64,000 bases of DNA from Desulfovibrio sp. (GCF_034006445.1 NZ_JAVESS010000002.1:186001-250000), one strand, 5' to 3'; positions 49,246 to 57,728 are shown, numbered from the stretch's first letter. The notes: a model not told the origin generated them from the letters alone. Program-made: numbers and translations.

Positions 49246-50922
49246 ATGAGCCAAGTCACCAAAACGCCCCAGAGCAGCTACACTGGCCCCATTGTTGTGG
49301 ACCCGTTGACCCGTATCGAAGGGCATCTGCGCATTGAAGTTGAAGTTGAAGGCGGCAAGATCAAGGAAGCCCGCAGCAGCGCCACCCTTTTCCGTGGTCT
49401 TGAAACCATCCTCAAGGGACGCGATCCGCGCGACGCGCAGCATTTCACCCAGCGCACCTGTGGCGTCTGTACCTACACCCACGCCCTGGCCTCCACGCGC
49501 TGCCTTGAAGACGCCATCAACAAGCCCATTCCGGCCAACGCCACCTATATCCGCAACCTCGTGCTTGCCAACCAGTTCATGCATGACCATCTGGTGCATT
49601 TCTATCACCTGCATGCCCTGGACTTTGTGGATGTAGCCAACGCCCTTCAGGCCGACCCGGCCAAGGCCGCCAAACTGGCTTCTTCCATTTCGCCCCGCAA
49701 GGCCACTGCTGAAGACTTTGCCGCCGTGCAGGCCAAACTGAAGACCTTCGTGAACAGCGGCCAGCTGGGCCCCTTCACCAACGCCTACTTCCTTGGCGGG
49801 CATCAGGGTTACTATATGGACCCCGAAGCCAACCTCGTATGCACGGCCCACTATCTGCAAGCTCTGCGCGCGCAGGTTGAAGTGGCCAAGGGCATGGCAG
49901 TTTTCGGCGCCAAAAACCCGCACACCCAGTTCACTGTGGCTGGCGGCGTGACCTGCTACGATGCCCTGACCCCCAAACGCATCAAGGAATTCCGCGACAT
50001 TTACGCCAAGTCCCGCGCGTTCATTGAAGAAGTGTACATTCCTGACCTGCTGCTTGTGGCCAGCTACTACAAGGATTGGGCCGGCATCGGCGGCACCAGC
50101 AACTTCATGGCTTTCGGCGAATTCCCCGCTGTCGGCGGCGAACGCGACCTCAACAGCCGCTGGTACAAGCCCGGCGTCATCTATGACCGCAAGGTCGGTT
50201 CCGTGCAGCCCTTTGATCCCAACAAGATCAACGAGCACGTCAAGCACAGCTGGTACGAAGGCCAGACCCGTGAGCCCTATAACGGCGAAACCAATCCTCA
50301 CTTCACCTTCATGGGCGACAAGGCCAAGTACTCCTGGAACAAGGCTCCGCGCTACGACAACCATGCCGTGGAAACCGGCCCCCTTGCCCAGATGCTCGTG
50401 GCCTATGGTCACAACCACAAGACCATCAAGCCTACCATTGATGCCGTGCTCGGCAAGCTGAACGTGGGCCCCGAAGCCCTGTTCTCCACCCTTGGCCGTA
50501 CTGCCGCCCGTGGTATCCAGACCCTGGTTATCGCCCAGCAGATGGAAAACTGGCTCAACGAGTATGAAAACAACATCGGCAAGGACAAGCAGATCGTTGA
50601 AAATTACACCGTGCCGGTCACCGGCCGTGGCGTGGGCTTTGTGGACGCGCCCCGTGGCGGTCTGTCGCATTGGATGACCATCAAGGACAGCAAGATCGAC
50701 AACTTCCAGCTTGTGGTTCCCACCACCTGGAACCTGGGACCGCGGGATGACAAGGACGTGCCCAGCGCCGCCGAAGCAGCTCTTGTGGGAACGCCTGTGG
50801 CCGACCCCAAGCGCCCGGTGGAAATTCTGCGCACCATCCATTCCTTTGACCCCTGCATCGCCTGTTCGGTGCACGTCATTGACGGCGAAACCAACGAAGT
50901 CAATGAATTCAAGGTCCTGTAA
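49246..50922 (+). CDS. hynA: Periplasmic [NiFe] hydrogenase large subunit
   Basis: 558 aa. The Ni-Fe site ligands are C72 and C75 (QRTCGVCTYTH) and C537 and C540 (DPCIACSVH). All four are Cys, so it is a [NiFe] and not a [NiFeSe] enzyme. The C-terminal 15 residues after H543 (VIDGETNEVNEFKVL) form the extension that the maturation protease removes after nickel insertion. VDPLTRIEGHLRIEVEV is the N-terminal signature. It has no signal and travels with HynB through Tat. The protease gene is the next gene downstream. Confidence 0.99.
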   Translation: MSQVTKTPQSSYTGPIVVDPLTRIEGHLRIEVEVEGGKIKEARSSATLFRGLETILKGRDPRDAQHFTQRTCGVCTYTHALASTRCLEDAINKPIPANATYIRNLVLANQFMHDHLVHFYHLHALDFVDVANALQADPAKAAKLASSISPRKATAEDFAAVQAKLKTFVNSGQLGPFTNAYFLGGHQGYYMDPEANLVCTAHYLQALRAQVEVAKGMAVFGAKNPHTQFTVAGGVTCYDALTPKRIKEFRDIYAKSRAFIEEVYIPDLLLVASYYKDWAGIGGTSNFMAFGEFPAVGGERDLNSRWYKPGVIYDRKVGSVQPFDPNKINEHVKHSWYEGQTREPYNGETNPHFTFMGDKAKYSWNKAPRYDNHAVETGPLAQMLVAYGHNHKTIKPTIDAVLGKLNVGPEALFSTLGRTAARGIQTLVIAQQMENWLNEYENNIGKDKQIVENYTVPVTGRGVGFVDAPRGGLSHWMTIKDSKIDNFQLVVPTTWNLGPRDDKDVPSAAEAALVGTPVADPKRPVEILRTIHSFDPCIACSVHVIDGETNEVNEFKVL

Positions 50923-50942
50923 GATACAATAAGCATGACGCA

Positions 50943-50977
50943 AAAGGGCGGGGGCCAAATCCCCCGCCCTTTTTCTC
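50943..50977 (+). terminator. Terminator/attenuator between hynA and the protease gene
   Basis: Stem AAAGGGCGGGGG / CCCCCGCCCTTT with 6-nt loop, then TTCTCTTC. Placed in the 76-nt gap before the protease gene, it would limit protease expression relative to the structural subunits. Confidence 0.82.
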
Positions 50978-50998
50978 TTCAAGCAAAAGAGCTGACAC

Positions 50999-51484
50999 AT
51001 GAGCGATCAGAAAGTGCTTATCCTTGGGGTAGGCAATATCCTGTTGACCGACGAAGGCTTCGGCGTACGCGCCGCAGCATATCTTGAAGAGCACTATCAC
51101 TGGCCTGACAACGTGACCCTTATGGATGGCGGCACGCAGGGTCTCATGCTCATGAGCGAGCTGATGGACTGCGATTTTCTGGTCGTGCTGGATGTCGTGC
51201 TCGGCCCCAAGGAGCCAGGCACCATCTACAGGCTTGAAGGCGAAAATTTGCGGCAGAGCCTGAGCTTCAGAGACTCGATGCACCAGACCGACCTGCTTGA
51301 CACCCTGGCGACCTGCGAACTGGCGGGCCATCGCCCCGCCGCCGTGGTCTTTGGCATTCAGCCTCTCGACTACAAAAGTATGGACTTGAACCTCACTGCC
51401 GAAATTCAGGCCAAACTGCCGGAATTCTGTGAAAAAGTTGTAGCAGAGCTGGCTCTTCAGGGCATTTGCGCTGAAAAAATCTGA
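50999..51484 (+). CDS. hynD: Hydrogenase maturation endopeptidase (HyaD/HybD family)
   Basis: 161 aa. It removes the C-terminal extension of HynA once nickel is in place. The nickel-binding residues of HybD have counterparts E19 (LLTDEGFG), D65 (VVLDVVLG) and H95 (SMHQTD). N-terminal VLILGVGNILLTDEGFGVRA is the family signature. It follows hynA after an attenuator hairpin and is itself followed by a terminator. The accessory genes hypA-F are not in this window. Confidence 0.96.
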   Translation: MSDQKVLILGVGNILLTDEGFGVRAAAYLEEHYHWPDNVTLMDGGTQGLMLMSELMDCDFLVVLDVVLGPKEPGTIYRLEGENLRQSLSFRDSMHQTDLLDTLATCELAGHRPAAVVFGIQPLDYKSMDLNLTAEIQAKLPEFCEKVVAELALQGICAEKI

Positions 51485-51504
51485 CGATTGGCCCATTTTT
51501 ACAA

Positions 51505-51545
51505 AAAAGCCCGGATCGGCGACTCACGCTGATCCGGGCTTTTAT
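51505..51545 (+). terminator. Terminator of the hydrogenase operon
   Basis: Stem AAAGCCCGGATC / GATCCGGGCTTT across a 13-nt loop, then TATTCATA. It lies about 20 nt after the protease stop. Confidence 0.82.
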
Positions 51546-51626
51546 TCATAAAAAAACTGCTGTTTCGTCACCAGTCAGGAATGCTGATGTACCTGCACAG
51601 TTTCTGGATTCAGTTGTTCCTTCACC

Positions 51627-52061
51627 TTACTCTTCCGGCAAACACTCTTCGCTGAACAGGGCAAACCCCGCCTGACGCAACTGCGCCGCCCACATGCCGT
51701 CCCCTTCACACAGGCATTTGCTGAAGGTGCCGTCATAAACCTGCCCTAATCCGCAGGAGGGGGAACGGCTTTTCAGTATGGCCGCCGTACAGCCCTCTTG
51801 CCTGGCAAGCTCGGTGGCCGCCTGTGCCCCAAGCTCGAAATGCCGGGTCACATCATGCCCGTCCCTGGTCAAAACCTTGCCGTGCACGATCTCGCTCGGC
51901 GTGCGGGGGGTCGGCAATCCGCCAAGGCACTCGGGACAGGCCGCAACCGCCCTGCCCTCTGCCACCAGTTGCACAACAGCGGCACACGTGTTGGCGCGCC
52001 CGTCATACCGGCAGGCAATGCCAGCCAGGCAGGCGCTGACAATATAGCGTGGTCGCGTCAT
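51627..52061 (-). CDS. DUF523 / TudS-like thiouracil desulfurase family protein
   Basis: 144 aa. DUF523 proteins include TudS, which binds a [4Fe-4S] cluster with three Cys and removes sulfur from 2-thiouracil. Matching features: VSACLAG (C11), AACPECLGGLPTPR (C42, C45) and SRSPSCG (C103). The start at 52061 overlaps the stop of the 76-aa gene as ATGA, so the earlier in-frame ATG at 52097 was rejected. The role in thio-nucleobase salvage or sulfur handling is by family; the substrate in this organism is unknown. Confidence 0.82.
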   Translation of the reverse strand: MTRPRYIVSACLAGIACRYDGRANTCAAVVQLVAEGRAVAACPECLGGLPTPRTPSEIVHGKVLTRDGHDVTRHFELGAQAATELARQEGCTAAILKSRSPSCGLGQVYDGTFSKCLCEGDGMWAAQLRQAGFALFSEECLPEE

Positions 52062-52288
52062 TCCGACGTGTTCTCCGGCAAGAGCGCAGCTTCCCACATT
52101 TCCTGATAATACACGCAGGTACCGGGATTCCAGGCAGTGGCCGTGGCGTGGTCGTAACTTTCAGTTATGGGCCAGTCAGTATGCGGGGCCAGTGCCTGTT
52201 CAAAGGAAGGCGCTTCAACCACAGCTTCATATTCGAGATTGAGCGTGTAGTTGGGGCCCTTCATAAAGCGCAGATGATAGCGCGGCAT
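52058..52288 (-). CDS. 76-aa conserved-looking protein, function unknown
   Basis: Begins MPRYHLRFMKGPNYTLNLEY and contains EAPSFEQALAPHTDWPITES and WNPGTCVYYQEMWEAALLPE. It is soluble, with one Cys. It overlaps the TudS-like gene by four bases (ATGA), so the two are translated together and may act together. An AAGGATCTG box precedes the ATG. I know no family for it. Confidence 0.72.
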   Translation of the reverse strand: MPRYHLRFMKGPNYTLNLEYEAVVEAPSFEQALAPHTDWPITESYDHATATAWNPGTCVYYQEMWEAALLPENTSE

Positions 52289-52309
52289 AGCAGATCCTTA
52301 TTAACGCGA

Positions 52310-52339
52310 ACACCGGGAAGAGCTGGCTCTTCCCGGTGT
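52310..52339 (-). terminator. Strong hairpin after the 54-aa membrane protein gene
   Basis: 13-bp perfect stem ACACCGGGAAGAG / CTCTTCCCGGTGT with loop CTGG. Only a poor T-tract follows. It separates the YeiH unit from the 76-aa/TudS unit on the same strand. Confidence 0.7.
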
Positions 52340-52364
52340 GTTGTCTATTACGCGATGGCAGTGC

Positions 52365-52529
52365 CTAGTGCGTGGTCATTACAAACTTGCTGACGAGGAA
52401 CAGAACCACCAGCAGAAAGATGCCAAGACCCACGCCGCCCTTGATGAGCTTCATTTCCACGGGATCCAGGGGTTCATACTCCATTTTTTCAATTTCTTCA
52501 TGGAGTTTTACTTCATTGCTATTTTCCAT
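52365..52529 (-). CDS. 54-aa single-span membrane protein next to YeiH-type transporter
   Basis: Encodes MENSNEVKLHEEIEKMEYEP, LDPVEMKLIKGGVGLGIFLL and VVLFLVSKFVMTTH. An acidic cytoplasmic-type N-terminus leads into one membrane span at about residues 33-50. A GGAG box lies 7 nt before the ATG at 52529, and the gene begins 17 nt after the transporter stop. The tight spacing suggests an accessory subunit or regulator of the transporter. Confidence 0.75.
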   Translation of the reverse strand: MENSNEVKLHEEIEKMEYEPLDPVEMKLIKGGVGLGIFLLVVLFLVSKFVMTTH

Positions 52530-52546
52530 ATCTCACTCCGTATATG

Positions 52547-53989
52547 CTAGCCGCCGATAACAGGCGGGGTCATGCCGTGGAAGAAGGCGTAGGAAATGAA
52601 CAGGCCCACCCAGATGATGAAGCCGAACAGGCACACCACATACACAACAGCCAGACGACCGATGCCTTCTTCACGCAGCTTGCGGAAGTTGGACACAACA
52701 CCAATGGTGAAGAAGGTCATGAGGAAGAACAGCACGCGGAATCCGTTGATGGTGCCGGACAGCCCCTTGCCGAGCTTGTGCAGTTCGGGCGAGGACAGGC
52801 ACATGAGCAGCAGGATCAGGAAGGTGGCGATGTACCCCAGCACGAAGCGGGGGAAGCGATCCATAACGTCGCCCCAGGTCATGGTGCGTTCGCCGCGCGT
52901 CTTGTCGAACTTGGCGGTCCACACGTAAGCGAGCACCAGGGCCCACACGCCGATGAACACGTCAATGAAGATTTTGACGGTGGTGGTAACCATCACGATC
53001 CAGCCCGGTTCCCAGTTGATGCCCTGACCGGCCATCTTGGCGAGAATGAGGGATTCGGTGATGGCGCCGCTGGCGATGGCGCCGCCGTCAGACTTGACGG
53101 CAAGGCCCATCCAGGCGCCGGCCACCAGGGGCTCGCTGGAAAGGAAGTGCTGCGCCACGAAAGGCAGCACGAGCATTTCGATGCAGGTGAACACCACGAC
53201 CAGCGAAGAAACCATGATGGGCACCACAGGCCGGGCGCGGATAGCGCCGCCCGTGGCGATGGCAGCGGAAACGCCGCAGATGGAGATACCGGAGGCAAGA
53301 GGAGCGGCCCACTCTTTATTGAACTTGAAGTATCTGCGGGCAACGTAGTAAACAACGCACCAGTAAAGCAGATACGCTTCAACAATGGCGCAAAGACCGC
53401 GGAAAATGATGTGACCGGCAAAACCGGCGGCATCAGCGGCTTTCACGCCCAGTTCGGCGCCCATGATGACGATGGCGATTTTAACGAAAAGTTCGGGGCG
53501 GCAGGCTTCGCGCAGGCTCTCGGCAAACTGGGGGGTAATGTTACCCACAAGAATGCCCACAACAAGAGCCACGATAAGGCCAGCCTCAGTGCTGAGGCCC
53601 AGTGCCCAGGGAATGCCCAACTTGGCAAGCTGCGTGGGGTTGGCCGCAATATAGGCGTTGGCCCCAAGCGTATAGCAAGCGATGGCGATAAAGAAAATGA
53701 TGGTGAAGCCACGCACGAAGTTGGCCACATTGCCCTTGATAAGCTTGATGCCCATAGCCATCAGGGCTGTAATAACCGCATAGCTTACCAGCAGCGAGGC
53801 CCAACCGGGCAGCCACTTCCAAGTTGCAGCTTTCCAGGCGTTAAGCGGGTTGTCGACCCACATGCCGACGCCCACGACCCAGCCCATGATATCCAGGCCA
53901 ACCATTTTTCCGAGCGCTAAAACGAAGACAAGGCAGCCTATAAGCAGAGCTACTTTATCCTCGTTAAATGCTGCCTTTGGTGATGCCAT
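52547..53989 (-). CDS. YeiH-family (UPF0324) membrane transporter
   Basis: 480 aa with about twelve membrane segments. YeiH/UPF0324 features: LGIPWALGLSTEAGLIVALVVG, ELFVKIAIVIMGAELG, SGISICGVSAAIATGGAIRA and the C-terminal FFLMTFFTIGVVSNFRKL. It is longer than E. coli YeiH (about 350 aa) through extra N-terminal and internal segments. Family members are annotated as sulfate/sulfite-related exporters; for a sulfate reducer that would be relevant, but transport has little direct proof. The second ATG (53989) was chosen because GGAGG lies 9 nt before it; the first (53995) is too close. Confidence 0.87.
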   Translation of the reverse strand: MASPKAAFNEDKVALLIGCLVFVLALGKMVGLDIMGWVVGVGMWVDNPLNAWKAATWKWLPGWASLLVSYAVITALMAMGIKLIKGNVANFVRGFTIIFFIAIACYTLGANAYIAANPTQLAKLGIPWALGLSTEAGLIVALVVGILVGNITPQFAESLREACRPELFVKIAIVIMGAELGVKAADAAGFAGHIIFRGLCAIVEAYLLYWCVVYYVARRYFKFNKEWAAPLASGISICGVSAAIATGGAIRARPVVPIMVSSLVVVFTCIEMLVLPFVAQHFLSSEPLVAGAWMGLAVKSDGGAIASGAITESLILAKMAGQGINWEPGWIVMVTTTVKIFIDVFIGVWALVLAYVWTAKFDKTRGERTMTWGDVMDRFPRFVLGYIATFLILLLMCLSSPELHKLGKGLSGTINGFRVLFFLMTFFTIGVVSNFRKLREEGIGRLAVVYVVCLFGFIIWVGLFISYAFFHGMTPPVIGG

Positions 53990-54180
53990 ACCCATAGTCC
54001 TCCATGCGAATGATGCAAGTAATCACTGACACACCTTCCCCACCGATGCCTAATGCCCTTTCGCGAGCTTGTGCTAATTGGCACTATCGCGCAAAAAAGG
54101 CAAAATTTGCCGTAGCATCGGATGAGGAATACCAATACCAAAAGGTGCCGCCTTACAAAAAACCTGCGACACCGTGAGTT

Positions 54181-54208
54181 AAGTTACCCGTCTGGTCGCG
54201 ATTGTCAA
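54181..54208 (-). promoter_or_regulatory. Probable sigma-70 promoter of the YeiH-type transporter gene
   Basis: On the minus strand TTGACA (54208-54203), 16 nt, TAACTT (54186-54181). It lies about 190 nt before the start codon. Confidence 0.45.
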
Positions 54209-54931
54209 GCCTTAGTTCAAAGTTTAACAATGCGTACTTATAGCCAAATCTCTATGTATTTCGGCTTTATGCAACTGTCATTCTGAAAGCAAAATTGTGT
54301 ATTTTACAAAGTTGCGGCAATTATCCAATTCAATTGAAGACATAAAAAGACTTGGACAGGGTGCCACAAAATTGCGTCGTATGCGCAAAAAAGAACATAT
54401 GCGTATTGGGACACATCAAACAATACCAGCTTAGTACATTTTATGGGGGCATTCGTGCTCAAAACTTACTTTCGCTGTTACAAAGCTGCAAAGGCGGCAG
54501 CTATCCATTTTTTTTGCACGCAACCTGACAAACGCTGTCAGTAGTATACTCTGAAATTCCCCGCTTTTGGCGAGATTCACCTGCATGAATATGCCGGCCC
54601 TGCACACATTTGTCTTGTACAAGAATTACAGCCAGTTGTTTCCGCCTGCAAACAGCAAGCACATGAAACAAAGGCACGAATGCAGATTAACTACGTGTTT
54701 TTAAAAATCAATTTATGTATAAACCCTGCGTGCGCAACCCGCCTGCGTCGTTAGCACCATGCCGCTTGTAACGATGGCACGGGTGGCACTGCGTTTGTCA
54801 TTGTGAAGCATTGCGCGATTCTGCCGCCCTGGGTGATGAAGCGCTCTGCGCCCGGCCTGCACGACGCACTTAATCACTGCCGTGCTGGCAGGCTACCGGG
54901 TTGGCTGAGAAACAATTTCACAAGCAACACC
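54209..54931. other. AT-rich gene-free region upstream of flagellin
   Basis: Together with its flanks this is the longest gene-free stretch here (53990-55467). It is AT-rich to about 54720. Short frames exist but lack ribosome sites and family features. No tRNA, rRNA or CRISPR-like repeats were seen. A small RNA or a regulatory region for flagellin or the YeiH gene cannot be excluded. Confidence 0.5.
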
Positions 54932-55075
54932 TAGAGCATTTTGCTTTTGAAACACTCCTTGTTTCAACGCATCCTTCTGGCGAAAAACGTGGTTTTCGCC
55001 AGAATCCACGCCGCTTCGTGGCGACTGCCGCTTTCGCGCCAGCAGGGCAATTCCAAAGAGAAATTGCCCTGGCCA
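54932..55075. repeat. B-type palindromic element upstream of flagellin
   Basis: Begins TAGAGCA and contains in order TTGAAAC / GTTTCAA (54947-54967), TTCTGGCGAAAA / TTTTCGCCAGAA (54975-55004), a CCACG..CGTGG stem, and CAGGGCAATT / AATTGCCCTG (55043-55071). The second and third stems are laid out like those in the B-element at 25106-25150 but with different, compensating bases. Confidence 0.72.
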
Positions 55076-55413
55076 AACTGCGCAGAGAATGGCGCGCTGC
55101 TCAGGTGGCCGATGCACTGCCTCCTGCTGCCCGGCCTGCCCACCATCACGACCGGGCTGGCCCGCACCCGATGCACGGTCGAGCCATGATTCGGCAACGC
55201 CGAATCACGAGACCTTGCCGCCGCAGCCGTGTCGCGCGACTGCACTGATGAAGGGGTCGTATGGCAGGGGAAGTCTGGCACCGGTCAAAGTCTGCCCTTT
55301 TGACGCCACATTTTCTGCTTCAGAGCGTCAAAATTTTCGCACCGCAGGTCGGAAAAAAATTCCCAGGGGCAAAACAGGCTCACAACACACTAATATAAAA
55401 TGATATTTTTTTG

Positions 55414-55429
55414 TGGCACACAGATTGCA
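55414..55429 (+). promoter_or_regulatory. Sigma-54 promoter of flagellin
   Basis: TGGCAC, five bases (ACAGA), TTGCA: a full match to the -24/-12 consensus with GG and GC exactly 10 nt apart. Transcription would start near 55440, 28 nt before the flagellin ATG. It requires an activator of the NtrC/FlrC type, not encoded in this window. Confidence 0.92.
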
Positions 55430-55467
55430 AAATGCCCAACAGCTTAGCAACCACCAGGAGGTGCCCC

Positions 55468-56373
55468 ATGTCTTTGGTTATCAACCACAACATGATGGCC
55501 GCAAACACGGCCAGAAATTTGAATGCTCACTATTCTCAGTTGAGCAAGTCGGTACAGCGCCTTTCAACAGGTTTGCGCGTGAACAGCGCTGCGGACGACG
55601 CCGCAGGTCTGGCCATTCGCGAACTGCAACGGGCCGACATCGCCACCTTGCAACAGGGCGCGCGCAACGCCAATGACGCCATCTCAATGATTCAGACCGC
55701 CGACGGCGCTCTGGGCGTTATTGACGAAAAGCTCACCCGTATGAAGGAACTGGCCGAACAGGCGGCCACGGGCACGTACGATTCCACCCAGCGCCTGATG
55801 ATCGAATCCGAATATCAGGCCATGGCTTCGGAAATTACCCGTATCGCCAATGCCACTGACTTTAACGGCATACATCTGCTCAACGGCTCTCTGTCCAGCG
55901 ACACGCATGACGGCAGCGGCATGAGTGCCTCGGGCAAGATGAAGATCCACTTTGGCACGGGCAACGACTCTGCCGAAGACTATTACTACATCAAGATAGG
56001 CACCAGCACGGCCTCGGCCCTTGGCGTCGGCAATCAGGCCCTTGATGAAAGCGGCAACCTGCGCGCTGGCGGCACAGTCTCCACGCAGGAGGCCGCACAG
56101 AAGGCCTTGGACGCCATTACCAATGCCATTATTTCCAAGGACAAGATACGCGCTCACCTGGGCGCCATGCAGAACCGTCTGGAAAATACCATTACCAACC
56201 TGAATACTCAGGCAGAAAATCTGCAGGCTGCCGAATCGCGCATTTCAGACGTGGACGTCGCCACCGAAATGACGCAGTTCGTGCGCAACCAGATCCTGAG
56301 CCAGTCTGCGGTGGCCATGCTCTCGCAGGCGAACTCGCTGCCACAGATGGCCATGAAGCTCATCGGCGGCTAG
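55468..56373 (+). CDS. fliC: Flagellin
   Basis: 301 aa. The conserved N-terminal D0/D1 region (MSLVINHNMMAANTARNLNA, LSKSVQRLSTGLRVNSAADD, AAGLAIRE, ISMIQTADGALG) and C-terminal region (NRLENTITNLNTQAENLQAA, ESRISDVDVATEMTQFVRNQ, MLSQANSLPQ) are complete; the variable middle is short (~60 residues), giving a small flagellin. It is exported unfolded by the flagellar type III system. The start ATG at 55468 has AGGAGG 7 nt upstream; upstream frames were rejected because they cross the sigma-54 promoter. No other flagellar gene is adjacent. Confidence 0.97.
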   Translation: MSLVINHNMMAANTARNLNAHYSQLSKSVQRLSTGLRVNSAADDAAGLAIRELQRADIATLQQGARNANDAISMIQTADGALGVIDEKLTRMKELAEQAATGTYDSTQRLMIESEYQAMASEITRIANATDFNGIHLLNGSLSSDTHDGSGMSASGKMKIHFGTGNDSAEDYYYIKIGTSTASALGVGNQALDESGNLRAGGTVSTQEAAQKALDAITNAIISKDKIRAHLGAMQNRLENTITNLNTQAENLQAAESRISDVDVATEMTQFVRNQILSQSAVAMLSQANSLPQMAMKLIGG

Positions 56374-56413
56374 GGTATAGTGCTCTAGGTTGTGGAAGAC
56401 CAAAGATATGGGA

Positions 56414-56438
56414 AGTCCGGGGGCCGTGCCCCCGGACT
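56414..56438 (+). terminator. Hairpin after flagellin
   Basis: 11-bp stem AGTCCGGGGGC / GCCCCCGGACT with a CGT loop, 40 nt after the flagellin stop. No T-run follows; it may stabilise the abundant mRNA. Confidence 0.6.
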
Positions 56439-56499
56439 AGGCCAAATAACTGGCTCTCCCACCAAATCAGAGATTTTGCCCACACAGCCGCCGCAGGGC

Positions 56500-57231
56500 T
56501 TATTCCGAGTGCCCGAGCGTTTTCAATGCGTCGCGTGCAGCTTGCTGTTCAGCTTTTTTGCAACTGCTGCCGCTGGCGACAAACTGGCTGCCATCAGGCA
56601 GACGAAGAGAAACTTCAAAAACCTTGGAGTGCTCGGGGCCGTGACTGGCCAAGCGCGTATACAGTGGCGCCTGGCCAAAACGCTGCTGCGAGGCTTCCTG
56701 CAGTCGGGTTTTATAGTCTTTTGAGGCTTTTCCGTCCCCGGCCCTGTCGGGCCACTGCCCGGCGAATATACGCGCCACGGCTTTTTGGGCCGCCGCAAAG
56801 CCGCCATCTTCATAAACAGCCGCCAATACAGCCTCCAGGGCATCGCTGAGTACAGCGTCGCGCTTGCGCCCTCCCTGATTTTCTTCTCCTCTGCCCAGTT
56901 TGAGAAGGACATCAAGGCCAAGGTCGCGGGCTCTTTCAGCAAGGCTCACGGCGCTCACAAGATTTGAGCGCATCTTGGTGAGTTCGCCTTCACGCGCGGT
57001 GGGAAAGCGCTTGTAGATCTCCCACGAGACGCAAAGTTCCAGCACAGCATCGCCGAGAAATTCCTGCCGCTCATTGTGCTCCTGACCACAAGAGTACTCA
57101 TTGGCCCACGAACTGTGCGTCAGGGCCAGGTCCAGCAGTTCCCGCCGGGCAAAACTGTGCCCAAGCCGTTTTTTGACAAGTTCAAAGGCCGTATCCGAAG
57201 TTTTTTCTGGTGTAACGTCAAAATTCTGCAT
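56500..57231 (-). CDS. rnc: Ribonuclease III
   Basis: 243 aa. N53-E-R-Q-E57-F-L-G-D61 is the RNase III signature (usual NERLEFLGD, here with Gln), with the second acidic pair in LSDALEAVLAAVYEDGG. A C-terminal double-stranded RNA-binding domain (DYKTRLQEASQQRFG, FEVSLRLPDGSQFVASGSSC, KKAEQQAARDALKTL) completes it. It processes rRNA precursors and structured mRNA, and could act on the many hairpins described here. It is convergent with flagellin and divergent from the 113-aa protein gene. Confidence 0.97.
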   Translation of the reverse strand: MQNFDVTPEKTSDTAFELVKKRLGHSFARRELLDLALTHSSWANEYSCGQEHNERQEFLGDAVLELCVSWEIYKRFPTAREGELTKMRSNLVSAVSLAERARDLGLDVLLKLGRGEENQGGRKRDAVLSDALEAVLAAVYEDGGFAAAQKAVARIFAGQWPDRAGDGKASKDYKTRLQEASQQRFGQAPLYTRLASHGPEHSKVFEVSLRLPDGSQFVASGSSCKKAEQQAARDALKTLGHSE

Positions 57232-57331
57232 GGCGTTATTTTAGCGTTTTCGACAGCCAAGGCAACAGAAAATGCCTTGACATGTGCTGCTCCAGTGCCT
57301 ACCTAAAGCCATCAACACTCAGGAGCAAAGC

Positions 57332-57673
57332 ATGGCTTACGATATTCGTTTGATGAAGCTGGTAACGGGCGAACTTGTCATTGGCAAGTACGATGCCGAA
57401 AAAGATTGCCTCAATGATGTGGCCGCCATCCAGAGCATTCCCACGCAACAGGGCGTGCAGATGATGATGTTGCCTTACGGATACCCCTTTGAACCCGAGT
57501 TCAGCGGCAGCCTTGAAGGAAAAAATTTCCTCTACCGCTACGCCAGCACCCCCAAGGAACTTCAGGACAAGTACATCGAAGCCTGCACCAACCTCACTGT
57601 GGCTGGCGGCCTGGGCAGGATGCAGTTCAGCTCCGATCCGCTCGGCGGTTCCGGCAGCGGCCTGATCAAGTAA
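57332..57673 (+). CDS. 113-aa conserved-looking protein, function unknown
   Basis: Begins MAYDIRLMKLVTGELVIGKY and includes MMMLPYGYPFEPEFSGSLEG. It looks like a small beta-rich protein; the N-terminal VTGELVIGKYD resembles the first strands of an Sm-like fold, an impression only. AGGAG lies 7 nt before the ATG at 57332; the longer in-frame start at 57284 lacks a ribosome site. It ends in a terminator and is divergent from rnc. Confidence 0.75.
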   Translation: MAYDIRLMKLVTGELVIGKYDAEKDCLNDVAAIQSIPTQQGVQMMMLPYGYPFEPEFSGSLEGKNFLYRYASTPKELQDKYIEACTNLTVAGGLGRMQFSSDPLGGSGSGLIK

Positions 57674-57699
57674 GTCCGTTTCCTTTTCTGGCTTTTTTC

Positions 57700-57728
57700 A
57701 AGGGCGGCGCGCAAGGCCGCCCTTTTCG
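57700..57728 (+). terminator. Terminator after the 113-aa protein gene
   Basis: AAGGGCGGC / GCCGCCCTT stem with a 7-nt loop, followed by TTCG within a T-rich stretch. It is placed 27 nt after the stop. Confidence 0.75.

Noticed and set aside
49246-50922. [NiFeSe] hydrogenase with selenocysteine
   Set aside because: The last Cys motif is DPCIACSVH with ordinary Cys codons and no in-frame TGA, so it is a [NiFe] enzyme.
54431-54622. Minus-strand 63-codon frame in the gene-free region
   Set aside because: It lies in AT-rich DNA with no ribosome site and no recognisable features; most likely chance.
54787-54801. Second sigma-54-like site (TGGCAC-TGCGT-TTGT)
   Set aside because: The -12 element is GT instead of GC and no gene follows in that direction for more than 600 nt.
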